Of a DNA stretch of 64,000 bases, positions 29,131 to 42,188 are shown in pieces. The translations under genes and the position numbers were made by a program. The stretch is from the NCBI GenBank assembly GCA_029204225.1, contig CM055095.1, forward strand, positions 62,043,910 to 62,107,909, read 5' to 3'. The notes under the pieces were generated by a model. That model ran no database searches. It saw nothing but the letters and a program-made list of their open reading frames with translations, and was not told the origin of the DNA. The DNA comes from Diphasiastrum complanatum (lineage: Eukaryota > Streptophyta > Lycopodiopsida > Lycopodiales > Lycopodiaceae). Every line of letters starts with the position of its first letter. The first letter of the stretch is position 1.

Positions 29131-31812
29131 CCATGTAGATGTGACTGCACATGTACACACATTGATGGCTATATAGGCTGAAGCATTTAGTATCATGTTA
29201 CTCATAGGAAGATTAAATGGGGAGGTGCCAGCTTGGCCTTTGCCGATTCTTTTGTTACCAGTTCAGAGTGGTCCTGATTTTTATATTTTTCTTTGTTTGT
29301 AACAGATTCAAGATTTATCTGATTAGCTGCTATTCCTGCCCTTTCCAAGTTGTAGAATTGCTTGAGAAAGTCACTCTAGGTCTTCTTGAGAGAGGAGTGG
29401 TTTATTGTATATTATTGAAAAGTAGTTGCTGTGCAGTTCTCTTTTTCGAATGCAGCATAAAAAGATATCCCACCTCAACAATGGGAGGAAAGCCGTCTGT
29501 ATTGGTGTGAATATTATAATGACTTGCACTTAATTTACGTGTAGTTTCTGTAAGTTTTTATAACTTATGGATGACTTTTTTTACCGTCTTGGTTTATATT
29601 GATTCTTAATGGCCAGTCTCAGAAGTTAACACACCAATCTTAAAAAATTGGATGAAATTGACACCTAGGGATTCACCAAGATCTCAACCAAGCCTTGTAC
29701 ACTAAAATATGGACTCCATGTTCTAGAAACTTTACGGAATCGCAAATTGACCCTCACACTCTCACAAAAGAGATTGACTAGAATGCATTTGAGTTTTATA
29801 CAATCATATGCAAATTCTGCACAAAAATTGAGATTTTTGATAGGCCGTTATATATAGAGACATAAAAAGATTTACAATTTAGAAATGACAAGACAATTGA
29901 TACACAAATTTTATGCTTAAATGAATAGATAGACAAAGAAGGCTATTGAAAGGCCAAATAATATTATGTTTCAAAAAAATATACATTTTTTCAATTTACC
30001 AAGTCTATTGATGTCTAAATTTTATTCCCTTTCGTATGATTTGCATGGCTACATATGTGTGATTGTCTTGTTCTACACCTGGACATCAAAAAATTATAGA
30101 AATGGATCACTTTTTAAGCATTCATGAATAGACAAATTTAGCCTATATGAGCACAAAGATTTAGAGACAATGGAGCCTAAAAAATGAAAAGATTTGATGT
30201 TTATTCTTTAAAAATGAGTACATTTATGTTTGTATAAAGTCTACACATTCTTTTTCTAGTTGTGATTTGTTACCCTTTTTTTTTTTTCAAGCTTTATGCC
30301 TTTTGATGATTTCTATGGTTGTTTTTACATCTTTACATAGTATGTGGTATTTTTGTCATGCTTTGATTGCACATTGAAAATTGAAGGACAAAGTGACGAT
30401 TCTCCCATTCACTAGAAAATAAAAATATCGAGGAATATCAAATTGAAGCATTGCATGTTTTGATAATATGTAATTAAGTGTCCAATCCTTTTCCACTTTA
30501 ATTGTCGTAATAATAATATTTCACCTCAATTTGTATTTGCTCACTATGGTTCACTATGAAATCTTGATGATCCAATGCCTTCCATTCATTGTTAATTTTT
30601 TTATTCCATCTTCTACAATTAAATAGAAAAAAAAAACATTTGTTTCTCTATGGGTTTTTTGAATGTTAAATGACAATTTATTAGCCACGCATTCATTATT
30701 GTTAGCACTTTTAATCAAGAAGTTAGATAGCACATCATTAGTCAAGTTTTTGAAAATAAATATTGTAGCTATTTTTTGAACATTTTATTTGCCTAAAAAA
30801 ATCAAGAAATACTACAAAAGGCAAAAATCAAGGTAATCTATTGTTTTTGAACATGTGATGTGTTTCACTCAACGTTGATTGTCTATAGATGGCTTTGATC
30901 ACTTTGTATTTTGATATTTGAAAATGAAGGAATCCGTTTCTCACTCAAAAAGGGGGTAGAGGTATCGCCTCCAATTTTTCACTAAGTCTAGTATCGAGAA
31001 AGAATCATAAAAGAGAATTCCATAATCTAAAAGTAACCTTAGAGAGTCTCTTATACTGAAGTGAACCAACATTAAACTTTTATAATGCTTCCAAGAGATT
31101 TTATTTGTTGCCATTCACTAATAATTTATGGATACAAACATGTAAAAAAAAAAATGTAACAATTTAATGTATACACTTACATACAATAATCGAAATGGAA
31201 AGTAAATACTATACAAAAGACCACATAACTTACAATTGCATTTGAAGCGATTAGTCATATTTTCTTCCTCAATGCTAAGCTCATTGTGCACATCTTTCAA
31301 TTTGCCAAGAACCCTACTCTTGCTAGTGTTTGATGTGAATGAGTTTAGTGTGTTACTAGGTTGGTTAGATCCCTTCTTGTTGATTCACATAATAGTCTTA
31401 CTGCCTTGTTACTTTTGATAGCTTAGCTAGCACGTGACATGAGACCATTTCCATGGCTCCTCATTGGAACGAACCCGACTTGCCATTGTACTACATGACA
31501 CTTGAGATTTCTCCATAAAAGAATCAGACTACATTTGGCACCATTGTTGGGGTGCCAAATAGTTGTTACAACTTACTAGTTTTTGCTACACTTTTTTGTG
31601 ACACTGTGTACATTGCCATAGTTTTGCCATTTTTCTTGTGTGTACTTTTTTTTTTTTGATTTTTCATGATGAATGTTGTGTGGGGGTGCATACTTATGAA
31701 ATCAATCCTTCCATAAAGTTCAAAACTTGAAAAGAGACTAGTTCTGGATTAAAACAAAAATTTCATACACAACAACAAAAAAAGAAAACCAAAAAACCGT
31801 TTAGAAAAAAGT
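29131..31812. other. Intergenic, AT-rich
   Basis: Only short frames of 60-97 codons without family signatures. I see no gene, RNA gene or clear repeat boundary. Confidence 0.45.
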
Positions 31813-32421
31813 TCACCAATCTATTAGTGCAAATTGATCTTGTTGGCCATACTGTTTCAATAGTTGACCTAGCCACTTTTTCAGGAGCCCAAGCAAACAA
31901 AAACTAGCTATTGATAAAAGGGCGAGTACAATAAGATTAGCATGATCATCCAACAAGCCATTAAGAACAACTTGAACAAGTTCTACCTCCTTAATGCTTT
32001 CATCAATACATTCTAACTCATCATTGAATGCTTTAACCCTCAAAACAAAGGCATGAGCACTTTCATCTTTCTTTTGCAAACATTGAAAGATTTGCCTCCT
32101 AAGGGTTAGTACCCTTGATGTAGACTTGGATTCATAAAGCTTCTTCAAAGCTTCCCAAGTCTCACTTGATGAAGTACACTTACCAGCTTCCTTGAGAAGT
32201 TCATTTGTAACATTCATCTTGATCACATGTAGAGCTTCCTTTGCCCTCTTGTCATACCTCAATTGTTCTTGAGGTGCCAAAGGTCTTTCCTCAACACCTA
32301 CAACAATATCCATCAAATCATTCATATCAAGGAGAGACTCCATTCTCACCTTCCAAGTAGAATAATTTGTTGACGTAAGCCTATCATTGCCTTGCAACAT
32401 GAAGCCACTTGATGTTGCCAT
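31813..32421 (-). pseudogene. Copia gag, 3'-truncated
   Basis: The protein opens with SGFMLQGNDRLTSTNYSTWK, then VRMESLLDMNDLMDIVVG, ALKKLYESKS and LTLRRQIFQCLQKKDESAHA. This is the UBN2/gag N-terminal domain of Copia elements. Homology fails after about residue 165 (HANLIV), where unrelated sequence closes the frame. The 5' leader, primer site and LTR lie to the right. The same family recurs at 57.1 kb. Confidence 0.85.
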
Positions 32422-33003
32422 GTTGCAATGACTTGATCTTCTCTTTCAACCTGTTCCAATGCACAAAGCACTCTCTTGAATGTCAACAAATGAGCTCAAG
32501 AAGAAATCACAAAGATATGGAACCTCGCAAATCTCTTTTTTGCACCAAACCTAGCAGATCCAACACATAGAATGAAAGATACTTGATCAACAATTGATCA
32601 AGCTACAATCTTATGAAATTTTGTACTTTGTATGATTGAAATACACTCTTGAAAATTCCATCAACTTCAAACACAAGAGATCCAATAAAAAATAGGGTTT
32701 CTACAAAAGTACAAAAACTTGAATCATTCACTTTCTACATGCAAATGCTACAAACTTGAAATAGATTCTTGAAGAATGCAATAAGACCTATCCAATGCAA
32801 TAGCCACATTCCACAAAGTATAGAGTGAAATCATCCTACTTCAAGTATTTTGCCCTATATTGAGTTTCGATTTACAAAAAATCAATTTTACACTTGAAAA
32901 ATGCTTGATTTTTGAGTAGAAATCAATCTAGCATGCCCTAGAATTGGTGACTCCTCCAAATCATTTGCTAAATATGGCTGCTCCTTCAATAACCTGCACC
33001 AAA

Positions 33004-33015
33004 GCCCTGATACCA
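33004..33015 (-). other. Primer binding site (TGGTATCAGGGC)
   Basis: It directly abuts the LTR end TTTTCTTCACA and has one mismatch to the usual TGGTATCAGAGC. Confidence 0.75.
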
Positions 33016-33351
33016 TGTGAAGAAAATCAGATCACTAAGATCCAATTTGTCCCTTTGATCTTTGGTTACTAAAGAAAGCAAGTCTAGCACCATTAACAAT
33101 GTAGAAAACTAGCATCTACCAAACATAGAAGCTATATACTCAATAAGAACTTGACAAAATAGCATAAGAATGATAAGTTGTTGTTGCTTTCCGTACAATG
33201 GCTATACCACACCACCTTTCACATGCGTGGATCCAATGCACCACTTAAAATAGCATTCTACACACAAGAATTCAAGATATCAACAAGACAATGCAAAAGT
33301 GAGTATAGAAACCCAAAGAGATCACTTTCATAAGCATGAATGAGAGGATAG

Positions 33352-33399
<48 letters not shown>

Positions 33400-33712
33400 T
33401 CTTCCCACGCTTGTACACTATATATAACAGGTCCTTGACCTATTTGGATTTGCTTGTCCAAGCTTATCAACATTTAGAAAGTTCTAGATCTATTATACTA
33501 ATAGAGTAGATTCAATGCATCTAGATTTACCAATTTGAATTGGTTCAAACTCAACCTACCTACTTTTCTCACACTTTACAAATATGGTAACTCAAATGAA
33601 CTTAGGCCTAAACAACTTTATAAAGTTTATCTCTATGTCTAAAATGCATATTGGCCAAAATTGCCAATTTAACTAGACATGATAAATCTTAACTAGTTGA
33701 CAATTTCTCACA
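33016..33712 (-). repeat. 5' LTR of the 31.8-kb Copia element
   Basis: On the minus strand it begins TGTGAGAAATTGTCAACTAG and ends TTTTCTTCACA (697 bp). It contains a (TA)22 run at 33354-33397. Its start interrupts another Copia gag at 33713, so it is a nested insertion. Confidence 0.85.
33354..33397. repeat. (AT)22 microsatellite inside an LTR
   Basis: Uninterrupted alternating A and T for 44 bases. Confidence 0.95.
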
Positions 33713-34077
33713 ATCACCCAGTTATCATATGAGCTTGGCAAGCTTGAAAGCAGTGTCATTACTGAGTCTTGATCGTCTATGACTGATCCGACAACAACTA
33801 TTTGTTGCAGCAAGTTCTTGAACTGGTTGATGTGATTATGTAGCGAATCACCATTCGTCATCTTGAGAGAGAAGAATATCCTTCTAAGGTTTAGCTTGGA
33901 AGCTACATCTTGCACATAGTACAGTGTGCTCAAGGTGTCCCAGACTTCCTTTGAGGTTTGATCTTTGGATACATGGCCAATTTGTGTGTCTGAAATGTCG
34001 AGGATGATCAACGCGAAGGCCATGCCATCCTTCAACTTCCATCGATACAATTCCTTAGCCATTAGCACAGTTTTCAT
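33713..34077 (-). pseudogene. Second Copia gag, interrupted by the 33.0-33.7 kb LTR
   Basis: It reads MAFALIILDISDTQIGHV, EVWDTLSTLY, LNLRRIFFSLKM and LLSSLPSSYDNWVIV, the UBN2 gag pattern of a family distinct from its neighbour. The frame is cut off at the LTR of the nested element. Upstream is a leader and a primer site AGGTATCAGAGC at 34312-34323. Confidence 0.85.
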
Positions 34078-34311
34078 CTTAAATTTCCACAGATGCTAAT
34101 TGGATCCATCACGCTTGTCCGCAATGGGACTTGCTTTTCCTTGGGTATCCATGTGGAAGTTAGTCTAGGTGATAATGATAACTATCAATGACTTAAGAAG
34201 GAAAATCTAATGCTATTTACAGAACAAGAAAATGATTATTCTATCAGATGATAGAATCTGGTTTTGTGGGAAGCTTATCGAGCTACAAATATAGCTCTGA
34301 TTTTAATCAAC

Positions 34312-34770
34312 GCTCTGATACCTTGTTGGGAAAATAGATTCTATGGGTGAATGCACAAGATTCGGTAGAAGATGGATCGTTGATCATGTTTCCCTCAGTG
34401 TTATACACTTTGCAACTCTAATCATGCAGGGATACACAATGAATCTATTTGCGTTTGCGGAAGCGAAAGAGCAGACAATAAGACAAAATGATTTGAAGGA
34501 CAGACAGAAACCGAAATAGCCAAACATACAACACTGACAAAATCTGAACGCAATAGCAAGAGTAGTTGATTCAGATTGATGTATAAAGATACAAGTCAAA
34601 TGGATGCTCTGAGCACAAAACAATTGCGAGTGAAATCGCGTGCTCAGAAAAGCTAACTCCATTCTTGTAATAGCTACATTGAGCTTATTCTGACAATCAG
34701 TCTGAAAGAAAGAATCAACGTGTGAAAGCGTCTACAATGTGTCTGTCTCTTTTTTATTTTTATTTTACAT
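34312..34770 (-). repeat. Primer site and probable 5' LTR of the second Copia element
   Basis: On the minus strand TTTTCCCAACA (ending at 34324) is followed by AGGTATCAGAGC. The LTR start is not certain. A TGTATTAATG near 34770 fits a TG start and would give a length of about 447 bp. Confidence 0.5.
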
Positions 34771-37700
34771 TAATACAGATGTAAGTACAAGAAGGTAGAT
34801 TGTGGCTTGCAGTCGTGAAGCAGTTGAGCGGGGCTACATCCGTTCAATCTAGATTTGGTTGGGTAGGTTTGTTCACCAAAGAATGAGAGTAAGACTGAGT
34901 TTCGGAGATTGAAGGTGTTTGAATTGTGGGAGAAATTGCTAGGATTTGTAGTTCAAACCCAAGCATAACGAACAATAATGGTTAACCCCATGTCATGTGA
35001 ATTGGAGATGTTAGTTGAATAATGTAGACAAGGCAACCTTTTGGTCATGGCCAAAGGGCATGACCTTGGGTCATGTTCGGGAGGACATGACCCATGTAAG
35101 GTGTTAGCCTTTTCTTTTTGTTATGGATCGTAAGGAGTGATGCTTTTCTTGGTGTACTATAATTGATGTTTATATTTACCTATGCTCTCTAAGAAGAATC
35201 AACACGCCTTCAATTCATGTGATCAATCTTTGCATGCTCTATTGTCAATTATCAAATATCGATGTAAAGCTAATTTTGCAATATTTCTGAGTAGATAGAT
35301 AGGTTAAGCATTTTGTTATCAGACTTAACTAATAATATACAAGAGTATATTCAAGGTAACTGCAGCTAGAAGTAATAAAAGGAAAATACAGTGTCGGAGT
35401 ATGTATTATAGAATATACTGTGGTCATAATTTTGCTGCTTCAAAACTATGGCTAGAGACTATTATCTATAGTGCAGTTTTGGTGCCTCAAAACTGTGACC
35501 AGAGTTCGAGAAAAAAAAACTATGACTACAGTATTTTATAGGATCTAGGTGGACGTCACAAGAGGACAAAACCGTTTTTGGAGTATGTACTCTGTATTAT
35601 AGTATATGGTCTAGTGATACCACTTTTATATTATAGTATGATCGAGTGGTAGATTTACTGATTCGAAACTATGACTAGAGTATCTTACAGGTAGAGGTAG
35701 AAGCAGCTAGAAGTAAAACCGTTGTTGCAGAGGCCAGCCCGGCCAGCCTCCCAGGCCCCAGGGCCAGTTGTGCATATAGACTCCAGTCAAGGACGTTTTC
35801 GGTTGCCTATATCAGCTACGGTGCAAAAGGACCGTGGGCTACTCTAAACGTTAATCATTTTTATAATTACGTAACTAGAGCTAAAGTCTAGATCATAGAT
35901 CTTAATGCTTTCTTTAAGCGTCGTCAGCATTAATCACCACCAGGTAGTGCGGCTTTACTCAAAAACTATATTAATCATCACTTTTTTTCCGACAAAAAAG
36001 ACTAAATCAATCATTCATTGCATTTATGTCTGTTTTAGCTGACGCTCACAAGTTAAAGCTCAACACCTGCTCAGTGCTCTCCCTGCTAACTCCCACTCTC
36101 AATCCCGACTCCCCAGCATTTGAAAGAAAGGAGACAAAGTGAAGATAGTGTCAGCTGAGCAGGAAACGGATATAAAAAATCGGCATGGTAGATTTGAGAC
36201 TCAAATTTGAAGTGTCAAAAATTTGAAATTTTCCTTCTGCATTATTTATATCAAAGCCTAGAAGATTTGGTGAAATATTTTTTACATTTACACGTAATAA
36301 CGTAACAGTCGACATTTTTTTAAGATCAACAACCTTTCAGTTGGAAATGCTAATCTCAAAGTGCATTTCTACGAAGGGAAAATGGGCTTTGAAGATTCCG
36401 AATCAAGAACTTAGGTCTAGAGTCCAGACGTCCAGACTCCAGACCCAGTGATTTGTAGTGAGCACCACCCAGGTCAGTTGACAAGGGCCAAAATGCCCAA
36501 TTTCCCTCCTGCCCTTTCGCCTTTTTAACTTTTGCCGTTCAATGAGTGAAAGACCTAAGAATGCCCCCCCCCCCCCCCCCCTTCCCCTACATGAAGGACT
36601 TGGTTAGTGGGGAGGGGCCCTAGACCTCCGTAACTAAACCCAGTTACGGACCCAAGTAATAATTCTGTGACGGCTACGCAGATTTGCCTTGTAATACTAC
36701 CAAATCATATAATACTATTAAATTTCATTATACGGTAACCTTTGGCTTTGGCATATAAATTTATATGTAAATCCAGTTTATGCCATATTTTATAATAACC
36801 CAATTGAATTGGCATATAAAAAGTATCTACTTTATTTAATATTGGTAATTATTGAACTAATGATTTCAGTCACATTACTCAAGGTATGCCATGCCAGTGA
36901 TGAGTCCGTTCAGGCTAGTGAGTGGGCACTCAGTGTAATTGTATTTGTTAGCAAAAATATATAAAAAGGTTTTAGTGCAGGCGGCTGCTGGCGTGACATG
37001 TCTCATCATGAAGCAAATGTGGGTTAGTGTCTTGAGGTCATCACAGTATCACTGGTAGATTGTAGCATTAAGAGCCCATTGACCTCGGACTGGAAATTGG
37101 AATTTTCTTTCTTCTTCCCAAAATCTGAGACTGGAATTTGGGCACATTGGATAGCCCAAGCCTCAAGCCTCAAGGGTGCAGAATTCAGTGCACCAATACT
37201 TATATGAATTTGAATCTCGGATTTTTTTTTTAAATCTTGGAATTTCTTGTTTCAAATTTGAGTAACTTTATTTGGAATGCTTTTTTTAATTTCTTTGTAA
37301 CTTGAGCCCGGGATGCTCTTTCTAGTAATCTTCATTGGTGGGTGAGAAAGGTCATTTGAAAAGTTATTGGCAAGATGTGACTTTTGAATTTACTCTAACC
37401 ACTAGTAGCAATAGGAGTATCTACAAAGATCATTCCTTTATGCAAAGGCTGACATAAAATTTTGCTTACTCAGCCATAAATAGCCTAAGATGCACTTAGA
37501 AAAATGGTCATGCATCATTTTCTGCAATCAACTACTTAATGATTCTATTTACCAAGGAAAAAAAACCCTTCATGGGCATGTAAAATTATGGATGTAAAAT
37601 TGATGATTATGGACTTTTTGTGGAAGCCTGGACTTTTACACCCTGGAATACATGTTGGTTCAATTATGAAATTTACGCAAACCTTTACTTTCCTTTTGAA

Positions 37701-38359
37701 TGCTTTTAGTTTGGATGCATCTTAAAATTTAGACTTTAATTTACATCTTTTGTCTTTGACAAAACCAATAGGATACTATTTGAATTTAAACAAATGCACA
37801 GATATATTAAGATGAACCGAGAAGGCTCAACAACCCAAAGGCATCACCCGATGAATATTTTGTGAACAAAACCTAGGAAATTTGATACCTTTAATCACAC
37901 TTTGTGAGAAAGAAAGGGAGCTGCTAACCCTATGTATTTTCCAATGGAATGTGGAGCAATCTAGGTTATTATTTAAATTATATCACGACATAATATCAAC
38001 GGAGGTGTTAGGAAGATCGTAAGGTCTTCCAGAAATGCTCCATATTTCCAGTCAAGCATGCTTACATTTAAAAAATAAAAGATATGGGTGCTACTTTTTT
38101 CTTCTAAGGTGCAAATGAGATATTGTGTATCTTCTAAGAATGACCATTTAATGGAGTGAGATTAGAATGAGGTAGGCCCTTTGAGGATCGGATTAATGGA
38201 GTGAGATTAAACTCCAATACAAAGAACAGAGACTTTGAGGTAGTGAGGAATAAATATTAAGAAGTGAGGAGAGAGGGCAACTCTATTATATTCCATAGTT
38301 GATCTAGAAGCTACTAGAGATGAGTCCATTTACAAGAATTCTACTTGTATTAGCATACC
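34771..38359. other. Intergenic, no gene recognised
   Basis: It contains degenerate internal repeats at 35398-35700 (see separate entry) and an 18-base C run near 36565-36582. No frame reaches 60 codons with a recognisable domain. Confidence 0.45.
35398..35700. repeat. Degenerate direct repeats with CAAAACTATGACTAGAGTA-like units
   Basis: Variants of AAAACTATGNCTAGAG and GGAGTATGTA followed by TATTATAGTATA recur at least four and two times. Order suggests a roughly 190-bp duplication that has since diverged. Confidence 0.5.
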
Positions 38360-38640
38360 AAGCCTTTCTCAAACTAAAAAGATAATAGGAATACCCACAC
38401 TGTCACAACAAAAGAGGATGTAGTCCCAATTAGTTTTGTCAAATACTTTTTCTAGATCTATTCGAATCGAAACAACTTCTTGGCATAAGTGAGTCATCAT
38501 GTATGTAAATGCCCAAATGGTGTTAATGATATCTCTTTCTGTGACAAATTATACCATTCACCAAAAACAACTTCTTTGAATATAGAAAAAAGTCTACTAA
38601 AGAGGATCTTACCATTTACTTTGACTGATACTCCATCAAA
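38360..38640 (-). pseudogene. LINE reverse transcriptase fragment
   Basis: Minus-strand reading gives IRIDLEKVFDKTNWDYILF, which fits the RT block A of plant L1-type LINEs (K.DLEKA.D...W..L), followed by GIPIIF. It contains stops and frameshifts. Confidence 0.7.
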
Positions 38641-38647
38641 TTTCTAG

Positions 38648-38797
38648 GAAATGATGAATGATCTCTTATTCTCAAATCTGGTCCATAGGGGACACTTTTG
38701 AGAGAAATCAAGAAGAGAGTGCAATGATGAATGATCTCTTATTCTCAAATCTGGTTCATAGGGGAAACTCTTGAGAGAAATCAGGAAGAGAGTGCTT
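38648..38797. repeat. Tandem duplication of about 75 bp
   Basis: GATGAATGATCTCTTATTCT and the following sequence through AAGAGAGTGC occurs twice in succession with a few substitutions. Confidence 0.85.
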
Positions 38798-39158
38798 GGA
38801 GAACATTCTAACAATTGCCACATAACTAGAGGTGAAGTTGAAGCAAATTTCTTTATTTGAGTGTTGAAAGGGTGCCTTTCAAAGGTAAACCATACATTGA
38901 AATTGAAGGGGGTCCTTTTTGTATTCCTAAGAGATTCCTTGGGAGAAGTAGATTGGTCCAGAATGAATGGAACATTTACAAGGTTTGGAGCCAAATAGTT
39001 AACTATGTCCTCACTACTACAGATATCACTCTAAGACATTGCCAAAAGTTGTTAACATAAGGTTCAATAAAATCAATATCATTGATTAGTAGATAAAATT
39101 GGCTAAGTCTTTTGAGCCTAACATGGAAACATGCAATGAAAAGATCAATGTGTGATTT

Positions 39159-39452
39159 TCAAAGAGACGGTTGAGAAGAATAGAAAAGATCAATCACATC
39201 ATCAGCTAAAACTTTGCATTTGGAGTGAATAAGCACACATTGTTGTAGAATTCTAAGAATTTTTTTTTTGGACTCGGCAAGCTTGATTTCTTTTGTACGA
39301 ATGAATCCGGCTTTCCAGTTGGATGGAGGGTCATAGGTCTTCCACTTAGGCTTGAAGTAGGAAAAAGTGAAGTTAGGTTCCTCGGTGGTAGTAATACATA
39401 GGTGACTAAGAAGATGTCCTAAAGTTTTTTGAACAACCATTTGGCATGGCAA
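39159..39452 (-). pseudogene. Probable LINE C-terminal fragment (zf-RVT-like)
   Basis: RILQQCVLIHSKCKVLADDV resembles RILQQF and CSKCKLVEEDV of the clearer zf-RVT fragment at 59.5 kb. Short and degraded. Confidence 0.45.
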
Positions 39453-40837
39453 GCATCAAAAGTGGATGTTGAGAGCTTACCAGGATCACAATGAGAAAAT
39501 AAGTAAGATAAGAAGTTAGACTTAAGATCAAGTTTTATATAGCAAGTAATGTTACATGGTTCAATAAACAGAGTAGATCAAGTGATTCTATGTTGGATAA
39601 AATTGAGGTGCTTGATAGACAAGCTAGTCAAGAAGAGGAGTCTTCTACCTTTTATGATTTGTTCATTAAGAGGGAGTCTTGCATGAGTAATCTTGATTGT
39701 GTGCCTATTGAGGATTGGAAAGGACTCAAAGGGGGATCAAGAGAATTGTCATCTGAACTCATTTATACGAAAAATCCAAAGATCAATGGAATATTGATAG
39801 AACGTGGTGGCGTCGATCACATAGGGGCCATGCTTTTCCATCTGAATTGGAGAAGCTCCTAGATCAATGCAACATTTCTTGGCTATATGAAGCCATGAAT
39901 GATGCTTGTGCAAGTGAAAAACAAATATCAAATTTGGAGTGGGAGCTTGCACACGGTTGCAGTTAGCATGTTTGTCTCCAACTCAAACTCATCATTTATT
40001 ATATATATAATAGTTGCTTTGGTATTGTAACACATTATTTTGAAATATTATTTGATATATGCATTTTTCAATATGGCAGTAAATCACTCATACCGCTCTT
40101 TGGTCTAGTGGACAACACTTTTGCATTGAATGCATCGACAAAAAAAGAACGACATTCGATTGTTGGGTGATGACAAGGTTTTATCAAGTCAATCACAGTA
40201 GTGCAAGGGATACCAATTTGGTTGAAAGTGACCTCGACTACATTGGAACCATACAAGATATATTGGAAGTCGATTATAGATCTTTGAAGGTCTTTTTGTT
40301 TGATGTTAAATGATTTCAAATTGATTCTAGAGACTCACAAAGGTCTCTCTTGTTGTGATTCACTCAATTCAGATTTCTAATTTAATAAATAAATGGACTT
40401 ATAGTCTCGGTTCTAGCACTCCCTCACAAAGATGAAATGAAGATCTCAATCTCCCTCACACTTCTTAAAGTACTTTCAAGACTCGTAAGACACATTAGAG
40501 GACTCGATTTCAGCCTAGATTAATTAGATCTCATGACACAAAGTCAAATATAATCAATGACACTCAATCTTGGTGGCTTTTCCTAGGATTAGCACCAATA
40601 ATCTGATCAAGAACACATAGAATGGATTTTTATGGATCAAATGAATAATATGCATTAAATGTAGGTTCAGAGGTGCCCACACATGTGGACAGTACGGATT
40701 TTGATCCCTACCAAGTTTGGAATCAAATCCCCTCACCAAAGTTGAGATTCAAGCTCGCCCTCTCACTTCTAGTCTTTAGCACCAATACTTGCTAAAAATG
40801 GATTTGTTTTTGATCAATGGTTAAGCTCTTGTACTTG
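39453..40837. other. Internal / intergenic sequence, no domain recognised
   Basis: A 90-codon frame at 39590-39862 has no recognisable family. The right part, near the primer site at 40838, is probably the leader of the LTR element at 40850. Confidence 0.35.
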
Positions 40838-40849
40838 GCCTTAATGCCA
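40838..40849 (-). other. Degenerate primer binding site (TGGCATTAAGGC)
   Basis: It sits exactly at the inner edge of the LTR at 40850-41494 and keeps 9 of 12 bases of TGGTATCAGGGC. Confidence 0.5.
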
Positions 40850-41494
40850 TGTGAAATAACTATACTTTTGGACCATTAATGGATCTTAGAAAGATCCACA
40901 AGAGTGATTGGATGTTTGCTTAACAATCTATCAAAAAACTAGACATAAAAAAGTTGATCTAGATTGGCAATTTGACAAACAACAAGCAAGAACAATCAAA
41001 AGCATTGATCATAAATGTAAATCCGAGTCCACACGTGTGAACCAAAGCCTGATGTATGGCCTATAGACTGAGAATGAAGGCTTAGACACTTTGGTTGCAT
41101 TTAAATCTATCTCCAAAAATAATCTATCTTCTCACTATGGGAGAGTGGAATACATAGTGAAAGTCATTTCTTTTGTAAATTTAGGTGAATTTCCAGCATG
41201 TAATAAGGAAGTTAACTTGGCTTTCTTGCCCTAATTTGTAACCCTACTCTCTTTCCTAGAGTCATGCCAAGTAGGTGGCTAGTTGGTCAAGATCTCATCA
41301 TAAATTTAGGTGTAGGTCTTATAATGTAGGAATCACTACCAAATAGACATGACCAACTATTTAGAATCAATCTAACCTACACTAGGATAGGTTTCCCACG
41401 TGGAATCTTGGCCTCACACATGTGGGACCCACTTACGCACATAATTTACAATATACTACATGGCTAGATTTGCCAACATAGGCAATTTTTCACA
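40850..41494 (-). repeat. LTR, minus orientation (645 bp)
   Basis: On the minus strand it begins TGTGAAAAATTGCCTATG and ends TTATTTCACA. Ends and length resemble the solo LTR at 50021-50674. It is inserted next to, and probably into, the tail of the element that continues at 41495. Confidence 0.65.
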
Positions 41495-41604
41495 TTTTGA
41501 GTACTATATGATTATTGAGAGGAGATCTATTTTTAGGATGGAAATCATTCTTAAGTTGGATCAAAGTAGTATGGTTAAAATAACAAGTAGAGTTGAAGAG
41601 GGAG
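41495..41604 (+). mobile_element. Retroelement 3' tail with polypurine tract
   Basis: It matches 3.27-3.37 kb (GATCTATTTTTAGGATGG, TTGGATCAAAG, GTTGAAGAG). GAAGAGGGAG at 41595-41604 directly precedes an LTR start. Confidence 0.6.
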
Positions 41605-42115
41605 TGTGAGAAATTGTCAACTAGCTACTTGACTATTATTGGCAATTATGAGGCCAAAGTTTGAAGTAAACTTAGAGAAACATTTCTTTATGTTGATAAG
41701 CTCTAAAGATGAAATTTTAATATTTTTGGAAAGTATTTGATGTGGCTAGGGTCGAATTTGGGCCTAATCACTTTATACTTGAGATATATTGAATCTAGTC
41801 ATTAGATTTCTAGGTTTTGTTAATTACTTGGAAACTACCAATTAGGGTAGTAATTGGCATGTGGCCAAATGACATTTTGCTGCTATATATAGCAGGACTA
41901 GGATGGAGAAATACATCAAATGTTCTCTAGTTGCAAAATTTTGATGTAAAAATAGCCAATAAGTAGTGGTCCCAGCCCGCCGCCCAAAATTGGCTAGAGG
42001 AAAATTATAGCCTTAGAATTGGCTCTCACAATTTTAAGCCATAGCGATATTATCTACAATGTACTACAATTTTGATACTAATTTAAAAGTCGAAGTATTG
42101 TGTTTTCAGGTTTGT
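41605..42115 (+). repeat. 3' LTR, plus orientation (approximate end)
   Basis: It begins TGTGAGAAATTGTCAACTAG, identical over 20 bases to the start of the 33.0-33.7 kb LTR, and contains a CTATATATAGCA promoter-like motif near 41885. The rest differs, so it is a related subfamily. The 3' end is unclear, near the microsatellite. Confidence 0.65.
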
Positions 42116-42117
42116 TG

Positions 42118-42121
<4 letters not shown>

Positions 42122-42170
<49 letters not shown>

Positions 42171-42181
42171 GGGGGGGGGGG
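42122..42181. repeat. (GT)16 followed by G28 homopolymer
   Basis: GT repeats 42122-42153 run into 28 consecutive G (42154-42181). Homopolymers this long are prone to assembly error. Confidence 0.95.
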
Positions 42182-42188
42182 CGCTCAG

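Noticed and set aside
29217-29510. 97-codon frame downstream of UBP1
   Set aside because: Hydrophobic, low-complexity, no family signature. It lies in or beyond the 3' UTR.
39590-39862. 90-codon frame with plausible composition
   Set aside because: No recognisable domain, flanked by retroelement debris, so not strong enough to call a gene.
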